Below, in pieces: positions 57,901-64,000 of a DNA stretch of 64,000 nt (its first letter is position 1; each line of letters begins with the position of its first letter). The stretch is taken from NCBI GenBank assembly GCA_007844125.1, contig CM017558.1, forward strand, positions 24,303,824 through 24,367,823, given 5' to 3'. This DNA comes from Sinonovacula constricta. Lineage: Eukaryota; Mollusca; Bivalvia; Cardiida; Solecurtidae. Below the pieces are notes generated by a model. The model saw only the letters and a program-made list of their open reading frames with translations, had not been told where the DNA came from and ran no database searches. The translations under genes and the position numbers were made by a program.

Positions 57901-59096
57901 TTTACCACTTTGGGGCGGGGTATGTACAAAGGCTAAGACGGGCGAAACCACATGCGTAACGTATTTTATTTTGGTATGACCAGTAATAAATTAATTGAAA
58001 ACGTTTGATTAAAACTACAAAATTTGAAATGAGACACCATTCATACAGTGCTGGGGTTCCTGTGGCCGAGCTGCTAGAATCGCTGACTTGTATCTCATCA
58101 GCCCCTAACCGCCTGGGTTCGAGTCCCATTCGAGACGATAACATTTATATAGGGTGATTTCAATCTAACCTGTGGCGCGCTGGGGGTTCTACTCAGTCAT
58201 AAACATCGGGCTTTCCTCAACCAATAATTATCTGAGCTTCGCCAATATGACCATAATTATGTTGGTGCGATGTAACAAAAACATTCTGATTAGTTACATT
58301 TTTATGTCTTTTATTTCCTCTGCCTCAGTGTTACATGTATGACTGGTCAGATGTAGAAAAAGCTTGCCATGTTATTGATAGGAGAAGCACATCAACTCTA
58401 AAGTGATCTGACGTATGACAAGTTAAACAGCTACAATGCACTAACACACGTCTTTGCAAAACTTTACAAACTTGAAGGAATGACACTTTCACAAAGATGT
58501 GATTTTAGGCCAAGAAACAGTTACCCAATGAAGACCAATTAGAGTATGCATATACACATACGCAATGGCTTCTTTAGCATTCCTTGAAAAAAACATCAAA
58601 TTATAGTGAAATATACATTCTGGAACTGTATCAATTAGGCATAAGCAATAGCGAACTAAGATAGCATTTACTATTCAAACAGACAAACTCTCTAGAAGAA
58701 GCAACAGCATTTAAAATACAGTATGAATCTATCAAGGTACTTAAATTACACCCTAACAACCCATCTGAAACAAACCATAATGGTGTGTCTGCTGTAGAGA
58801 ACACTTCAACATTAAACGAAATAAAATCCGACCTTTACACCTCTTTAGACATTGAATGAATGAATTATTTTTCTTTATTTTTAGAATTATATAGCACAAT
58901 TTCAAGTGTATATATTTTGCGGTCTTGGCGGTTAACTAATTTGTTCGTTACATTTATACAGAATGTATGCCTGGAACATTTGGACCGGATTGTTCCTTCC
59001 CCTGCCATTGTAAAGACAACATGACCTGTGACCACGTGAATGGCTCGTGTCCAGACAACTGTGATCGTGGTTGGCGGGGATCTAACTGCTCATTAA
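48820..59096 (+). CDS. FTP/EGF receptor paralogue (gene 2, 3' partial, whole gene span)
   Basis: Second gene of the same family, same strand, about 18 kb after gene 1. Visible: signal peptide, one FTP domain on two exons, two eight-cysteine EGF modules. All visible introns are phase 1. The last visible exon ends in phase 1, so coding continues past the window. By analogy with gene 1 it may be another receptor phosphatase, but no transmembrane or PTP exon is seen; a secreted or EGF-only receptor remains possible. It begins with its FTP domain, while gene 1 has FTP after eight EGF modules. Confidence 0.85.
49293..49514 (+). CDS. Gene 2 exon 2, N-terminal half of FTP domain
   Basis: 222 nt, phase 1-1, acceptor CTTTGTAG, donor GTAATA. 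Same length and phases as gene 1 exon 11264-11485, with matching VDGSTRRDSK, CNCCAAT, DPWIQIDLGRLYRVAKVEI and GRTDYD. Earlier AGs (49259-49260, 49280-49281) give a stop or the wrong phase, which fixes the start at 49293. Confidence 0.9.
49880..50830 (+). mobile_element. Decayed LINE reverse transcriptase fragment
   Basis: Plus-strand frames give LFALYRIDLEIF, the active-site-like STDDIVLYSEIHDDLQLSL (YADD altered to STDD), then FVEYCHKWKQSINIHKTKHF, followed in the next frame by IFGKIFLPIVTYSSDILGYED. This is the RT fingers-to-thumb order of a CR1/RTE-like LINE. It is inserted in the FTP intron of gene 2 and is frameshifted. Confidence 0.75.
50831..51902 (+). other. Rest of the FTP intron of gene 2
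   Basis: AT-rich; nothing recognised. The acceptor for the next exon is TTCTGTCAG at its end. Confidence 0.5.
51903..52103 (+). CDS. Gene 2 exon 3, C-terminal half of FTP domain
   Basis: 201 nt, phase 1-1, acceptor TTCTGTCAG, donor GTAGGT. Encodes FNMAIFVSTTNTSW, then YPVIGQFVTLQLN and LLCVCEVNIYSK, which closes the domain. Six nt shorter than the gene 1 counterpart, in frame. Confidence 0.9.
53930..54060 (+). repeat. Dispersed repeat R2, upstream block, copy 1
   Basis: Resembles 63080-63180 through GCAGGTAAG-C-TCAGCTGCAAAA, CACATCT-TT-AAATA and TACACACTGGG. Together with the block at 55640-55765 it may mark the two ends of one element. Confidence 0.5.
55640..55765 (+). repeat. Dispersed repeat R2, downstream block, copy 1
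   Basis: Resembles 63765-63860: GTGCTTCCGATATCTAGCTTTT followed by an imperfect hairpin (GTCGC, AA, GCGAC). Element type is not identified. Confidence 0.55.
55893..56203 (+). mobile_element. SINE family S1, full-length reference copy
   Basis: tRNA-like head with box A (TAGCGCAATCGGTAGAGCG) and box B (GGGTTCGATCCC), then a conserved body of about 230 bp and a short AATAAA-like end. The best-preserved copy in the window; it is intronic in gene 2. The tRNA head indicates Pol III transcription. Confidence 0.88.
56260..56394 (+). CDS. Gene 2 exon 4, EGF module
   Basis: 135 nt, phase 1-1, acceptor ATTCATAG, donor GTATGA. Eight-cysteine module starting CSNGSYGLFC with GETCDHVTG core and ending GYELPSC. 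Closest to gene 1 modules b and k. Confidence 0.9.
56395..58961 (+). other. Intron of gene 2 with a tRNA-derived repeat
   Basis: AT-rich intron. Apart from the SINE-like element at 58053-58280, nothing is recognised; a plus-strand stretch at 58520-58860 has a retroelement-like polar composition but no clear motif. Confidence 0.5.
58053..58280 (+). mobile_element. tRNA-derived SINE-like element, family S3
   Basis: The head resembles a tRNA with a long variable arm (Ser/Leu type): GTGGCCGAGCTGCTAGAATC as box A region and GGGTTCGAGTCCC as box B. An unrelated tail of about 140 bp ends in ACAAAAA. Only one copy was noticed. Confidence 0.65.
58962..59096 (+). CDS. Gene 2 exon 5, EGF module
   Basis: 135 nt, phase 1-1, acceptor TTATACAG, donor GTATTG. 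Eight-cysteine module starting CMPGTFGPDC and ending GWRGSNC. It is of the module c subtype, so gene 2 repeats the b-c order of gene 1. The following intron runs to the end of the window. Confidence 0.9.
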
Positions 59097-59909
59097 GTAT
59101 TGTCTGCTGTATTTATTTTTTGTTTAAATTCTATGATCATCCGAGTCAAACATATTCATTGAAATCAGCGAGGGTATAATATACCATTTTCAATTTTACT
59201 GTAACATTCTGAAGTCTGCATTGTATGAAATTATATGTAATAATAAAATATAAAAGCCCTTCTATAAAACTATTTTACTACAAAATTGTAATTAACGATT
59301 ATTAATAGACAATAACTTTCATTGATTTTTATGTTTTAAGTGCTTTGATTTGCTATTTGTGTTATGACTCGTCTACTTTTTTTTAAGTTTTACATGTCAC
59401 CACCAATATGTTGTATTTACGTTCAATGCTGCGTCAAGTATATATATATATATATATAAGGAATCATCGTTTTTACAGTCGTACATTCCTTAGTTAACGG
59501 TTACTTGAATTCTCACTTGTGTTTCTTAAAATAGATAAAAACCATTCTGAAAGAAAGAAAAAAACACGTTCTACATGTCAAGAAATAAAACAGTGCATTA
59601 GGTCAGATCTCACATTATCTTGATCCATATTCCATGTATAAATTGCTGACATAACTTCAATTTCTAAACGACTAGAGGAAAGTTCAAAGGAACATTGTTA
59701 TTGGGACTCTCTAACGTTCTTCACTATACATGTACATCATCATTTGTGAAGGAAAGGCGATTCAAATGCTGTTACTCGAGGATTCTCAAAAAAATATGCA
59801 ATGACCACTCACTACAGGTTCTAAACAATAAACTGTTAAATGCCTAGGCTACTAAACACGCTCATAACAAGCACATCATTATGAAAAAGATCCAACCAAT
59901 GCCGTACGG

Positions 59910-59983
<74 letters not shown>

Positions 59984-60116
59984 ACTCTCTCTCTTTGGTA
60001 ACTGGTTACTGTTGGGTTTGCTTTTTTGTGAAATAAATGATCACAGATTTGATCTGACTTTTACATTTGGCTTGCATGTGAATACCTTTTGTCCTGGGCC
60101 TTTCAAAATTATGGTA
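59097..60116 (+). other. Gene 2 intron, microsatellites only
   Basis: AT-rich, with a short TA run at about 59440-59457 and the CT microsatellite at 59912-59997. No exon is seen. Confidence 0.6.
59912..59997. repeat. (CT)n microsatellite
   Basis: About 68 bp of pure CT followed by CACTCACTCTCTCTCTTT. Confidence 0.97.
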
Positions 60117-61457
60117 CAGTGCGACGAAATAAGTATTCGTTAATCGTCCGCCATGTTGAATTAGTCGCGGCAAATGTACATGTGTTTCAGATCGATATAA
60201 CAATGAACTGTAACAATAAACAAACATTTTAAGACGAATTTCTTACCTCAATACTTCGTCAGATGACCTTTAAATCTTATCACTTGCATGTGTCTTCTCG
60301 GAATCGATGTGTAAAGGTTCTGAACATAGGCTGATGGAATTCTCATCCAGATTCTCAAAATTACATCAAACAAATCCTGCTCACTGTTTATAAATGACAC
60401 CCTACACGAAAACTTACGTTTAATGTACAACCAAAGGTTTTCAATTAGGTTCAAATCCGGGGATTGTGCAGGCCACGAAATTGATTTAATGTTATCTCTG
60501 ACTTTGTAAAAGAGCGATAGTACCTGCGCGATGCACTGGGGCATTGTCATCCTGGAATAAATATGAATTATCCGGAAAGTGTCTAGCTATCACTGGCCAC
60601 AGATGATTGTCAAGAACCTGTTCGTATTTATGTGCATTGATATTGCCGTCAACTTTCACTAAAGTGCCTACACCATTCCAACAAATGCAACCCCATACCA
60701 TCTTTTTTAATACTTTATTCTTACATGATTTTACCAGGTCCGGCCTGTAGCCTTCACCGCGTTTTCTCCAAATCAGTACACGTTTATCAGTACCTATCAC
60801 AACCTGACTTTCGTCAGAAAAAAATAACTTTATTCCACCTTCCAGAAACAGGCCACCTTCTCTTCTCCCTGCACCACACCAGTCGCTTGGCTCTATTGAC
60901 TTTAGATACTACAACCTTTTTTCTTATTTACTCTTTTTGAAAATCCATGTTTCCGTAGATGAATCTGGACAGTTCTTTTGCTCACTGGGTTTATTCTCCC
61001 TTTAAATTTACTGGTAATTTCTGATAATGAGTCCCTGCGATTACACTTGACAGTTCTTTTAAGATGGCGATAGTCTCTGTCTGTCACTAATCGTGGTCTA
61101 CCACTTCTGTGTAAATTTTTAACTGACCCAGTCTCCCTAAACTTCTTTAAAATTGATGACTATAAGATCTCTGCAATCTCCGCGCAATTTCAGCAATAGA
61201 TAATCCGTCATTTAACATACATACAGCTACATTCTTTAACTCGCTACTCAATTCGGAACCTTTTCTACCCATTTCAAAACACATAACTTTTCCGATAATT
61301 CAGTGTCATAATGTTTTCACGGAATTTGTCTATTAATAGAATGTGAGAACCCTCATGTACATTTATTTATAACCCTACAGTCAAAGGGAGAAAACACAGA
61401 AACAAAAACATCGCGACGTTACTCCCCTGAATAACAAATACTTATTTCGTCGATCTG
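60117..61457 (-). mobile_element. Tc1-like DNA transposon with terminal inverted repeats
   Basis: 1341 bp flanked by TA on both sides. The ends match as inverted repeats of about 26 bp: left CAGTGCGACGAAATAAGTAT, right (reverse complement) CAGATCGACGAAATAAGTAT. It carries a minus-strand transposase. Element length, TA target and TIRs fit the Tc1 family. It lies in an intron of gene 2. Confidence 0.92.
60248..61272 (-). pseudogene. Tc1-like transposase, frameshifted
   Basis: Starts at an ATG (61272-61270) with an N-terminal HTH region (LSIAEIARRLQ), a second HTH (about 61087-60902), then catalytic blocks: FSDES with the first Asp (about 60813), VWGCICWNG, FQDDNAPVHRA with the second Asp, and WPAQSPDLNLIENLW with the Glu. 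Spacing between second Asp and Glu fits DD34E. At least three frame breaks are seen, one at a run of seven A (60818-60824) just before the first Asp codon. Nearly intact but not translatable as one protein. Confidence 0.88.
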
Positions 61458-61807
61458 TATATTCTGCAATGTTCATAGGACTTTGTCATATATACTTATT
61501 GTAAAAATATGCATTTTATTTATCATTTAAACATAAATGGAAGTTAAACGTAATTCACTTGGGCTAGGATGTTCTAATAAAGAAATATTGAATGAACAGT
61601 CTTTAAAATGTGCAAGCTTACATAATGAAGAATGTAATGGCCGTCTCTATCGGCAGTTGGTATTGTTGCATTGTTTAGTTCTGATTACCGTCTGTGATAT
61701 TAAAGGTGCAAATGGGCTTTAAAAATATTGAAGTAGATGTCAAAGAACGTTGTATCAACTAAATTTACAGTCTCTTTTTCAGTTGTGGACGTCATGATTC
61801 ATATTTG
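61458..61807. other. Gene 2 intron, nothing recognised
   Basis: AT-rich sequence between the Tc1-like element and an S1 SINE. A 61-codon frame at 61537-61722 has no recognised family. Confidence 0.5.
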
Positions 61808-62057
61808 TTTGTTTTTTGGGTTTATCGTCCCACTAACAGTATTTCAGTTATCTGGAGACGGTGTCCACTTGAAGCAGATATAGTGCTGCCTTCACTGTGT
61901 ATAGCATGCCGTGAACACCTGGCATGATACCACACCCAGTCATATTATCCTGACACCGGGCCAACCAGTCGTTGAACTACCCTTATATTTGCTTGAACGT
62001 TAGCAAGGGAGCTATACCAATACCATTTTTAACGACTTTGGTTTGTCGCGGCCTGGG
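61808..62057 (-). mobile_element. SINE family S1, 5'-truncated copy with target-site duplication (minus)
   Basis: Minus-strand copy lacking the tRNA head, ending in an A-rich tail (TTTGTTTTTT on the plus strand). Flanked by perfect 12-bp direct repeats GATTCATATTTG at 61796-61807 and 62058-62069. This is the mark of LINE-driven target-primed insertion. Confidence 0.9.
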
Positions 62058-62552
62058 GATTCATATTTGCTAACACTGTATTATGACATTCATTATTTAC
62101 ATGACTAATTAATGTAAATAACCAAAAGGCATAAATACTTTACATATATGAAACAAAGGAAAATAAAGTCATTTTTCATTATAATTTATTACCAATCCAT
62201 TTACATTTTTTCTCTTCGTGACAACGACAAAAACAACAATTGAAAGAGAAAACAAAATCTAAAACACCGTGTTTTGGATGTGATAATAACTTTAAACCTC
62301 TTACTATTATATATTACGATAATGTTTGATTGCACATAATCAGTGCATATTTCTAGTTTAGAATAATCTTAATGTTAATCTGATTTATTTTTTATTTACA
62401 ATTTAAAAGCAAAATATTACGTTTAAATGCACAAGTGTCAAATAGTATTTTATTGAATGTTTCTCAATTTCAGCTTTATAAACAACTAATAATCAATTAC
62501 ATGCATAAACTAAGGCATAAAAGACCTAGCCATTTATAATTTATCTGACATG

Positions 62553-62708
62553 TACCAGACGTCGTAGCGCATTCGGTAGAGTGTCGGGTCCAGGCACTGT
62601 AGGCCACTGGTACAAGTCCAGACCGCAATATGCTAAAGTCTAAACAGTATGTTATAGCTCCTTTGCTAACGATTAAGCAAATATAAGGGGAGTTCCACGA
62701 CTTGTTGT
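62553..62708 (+). mobile_element. SINE family S1, head-only copy
   Basis: Plus-strand copy with a diverged tRNA head (GTAGCGCATTCGGTAGAG) and the first part of the body to GGGGAGTTCCACGACTTGTTG. The 3' half is missing. Confidence 0.75.
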
Positions 62709-63079
62709 CTCCATTTTTTACTATGCTGAAAGATTTTTGGTGTGAAAATAAGCTCACCAAAACAATTTAAAATCATGAGAAAATTACAAAATCTGCTCGT
62801 ATTTAGACGCAGTAAATCTGTGTCTTCCTGCTTAGAAGCATTTGATTAACTTTAAGTTTTTTATCGGCTTTCAAAAAAAACCATAATGTTGATGTTCGAC
62901 AATAACAATATTCATATTAGCAAAATGTGATCTTTGCAATACATTGCATATCAGATATTGACATCATCAAAGCGCTTAGAAGCGCTGTTTTAGAGCTGTA
63001 AGCTTGACCCTGTACGCATTTACAGGTGTGAAAACAATAGACAAAATTATTCCGTACTAAATCAGATGTAGCAAATTCG
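62709..63079. other. Gene 2 intron, nothing recognised
   Basis: AT-rich; no exon or known repeat. Confidence 0.5.
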
Positions 63080-63180
63080 TAAGCAGGCAAGTCTTCAGCT
63101 GCAAAAATACACCTCTTCTAAAATATGGAATGTACACTGGGGCACAGGTGTCACAAGAATCACAAACGTAATAAAAATCA
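63080..63180 (+). repeat. Dispersed repeat R2, upstream block, copy 2
   Basis: Matches 53930-54060 in AGCAGG-AAG-CTTCAGCTGCAAAA and TGTACACTGGGGCA-like blocks. Confidence 0.5.
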
Positions 63181-63764
63181 TTTTATAATTATTTAATACT
63201 TTCTATAGGATTTGCATTTTATCTTAATTAATGTCTTAAAACATATGTTCATACATGTTTCCAGATTCGACAAAAGTAAACTGAGTTTAAAATTAACTAT
63301 TACCGTGTGTTCTTAATCTTAAAATCCCGAGTCTGCCATTCCTCCCGATTGCTTGCAGTAGCTTTAGACGGAGATGCTGAGATGATACGAATGATTACAT
63401 ATGTACTTACATAACCTGGTTCAGTGCCGCAGAAGGCATTTAGGCCTTGTGCGCGTTTATGCAGCTATTTCATCCTAGTAGATAATGCATAGTCAGTGGA
63501 ACTTTCGTTCTAATAGCAGTTCGCTCCTAATTTTGACCATTTCCTCAAGTCAATGATGGATATTCGTACGCGGCATTGTTCGTTCAAAAATCTACAGTTA
63601 ACGTATATCAGAATTACACAACACAATTACCTTCCAGTTTAAACAGATAGCTATAATTAATGTTAACTTCTTCAGCATGCTTGGACACAACTGAGTCTCC
63701 TTTGACATACGTATTTGGTCTGTACACGCACTACTTCCCATGCATGAATAACTGACCTGAATAG

Positions 63765-63860
63765 TCAAGGTCTTGCAGGGTCAAGCCTGTGTGCTTCCGA
63801 AATCTAGCTTTTCGTTCTATGGGCGGTGTCTTAAGCGACACCGCCCGAAAAACGAACAAA
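63765..63860 (+). repeat. Dispersed repeat R2, downstream block with hairpin, copy 2
   Basis: GTGCTTCCGAAATCTAGCTTTT is followed by a perfect 10-bp stem (GGGCGGTGTC at 63821-63830, GACACCGCCC at 63837-63846) with a 6-nt loop. An outer pair TTCGTT/AACGAA (63811-63816, 63851-63856) surrounds it. Terminal structure of an unidentified mobile element is possible. Confidence 0.65.
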
Positions 63861-64000
63861 GTAATTTTGTTTTGCACAGTTCGCGTGAAACCGTTCTGTC
63901 CCACTTTTGGAGGCAGTATTTCGCGATGTTCGATAATTTCTTTTGCACATAATGAATTTACATTCTAGAGAATGATTTATTTAATCGAAAATTGCTAAAT

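Overview
The window looks like nuclear DNA of a mollusc, most likely a bivalve. It is AT-rich, its genes are split into small exons with GT-AG introns, and it carries tRNA-derived SINEs, Tc1-like DNA transposons and decayed LINEs. The receptor family (laminin-type EGF modules, a fucolectin/F5-8-type lectin-like domain and tandem tyrosine phosphatase domains) is one I associate with expanded bivalve gene families. The organism call is inference; no species is claimed.

Gene 1 (+ strand, 988 to 30740, 5' end outside the window) is a receptor-type protein tyrosine phosphatase. I place 29 coding exons and one decaying exon. Eight eight-cysteine EGF modules (988-11013) are followed by a lectin-like FTP domain on two exons (11264-11485, 15625-15831), another EGF module (16219-16359), an EGF exon with a broken splice acceptor (16756-16893), a transmembrane exon (17363-17483) and a juxtamembrane segment. 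The first phosphatase domain D1 has all catalytic motifs (20568-25521). The second, D2, is degenerate (26770-30740), and the protein ends in a Tyr-Met-Asn-Val tail. Exon phases join without conflict from 988 to the stop codon.

The 18 kb from 30741 to 48819 shows no host gene I can support. It holds LINE remnants (36.8-37.6, 43.3-45.3 kb and a possible one at 41.7 kb), a dispersed repeat, a SINE, a CT microsatellite and an odd tract rich in CGATAC.

Gene 2 (+ strand, 48820 to beyond 64000) is a tandem paralogue. A signal-peptide exon is followed by an FTP domain on two exons (the first exactly 222 nt, as in gene 1) and two EGF exons. Its transmembrane and any phosphatase exons would lie past the window.

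Mobile DNA fills many introns: a Tc1 fragment in a gene 1 EGF intron, different LINEs in the equivalent FTP intron of both genes, a nearly complete Tc1-like element with terminal inverted repeats at 60117-61457, and at least five copies of one SINE family, one with a clear 12-bp target-site duplication.

I see no prokaryotic-type system, CRISPR array or viral gene. The most interesting content is the lectin/EGF receptor phosphatase pair, with its active D1, pseudo-phosphatase D2 and modular phase-1 exons.
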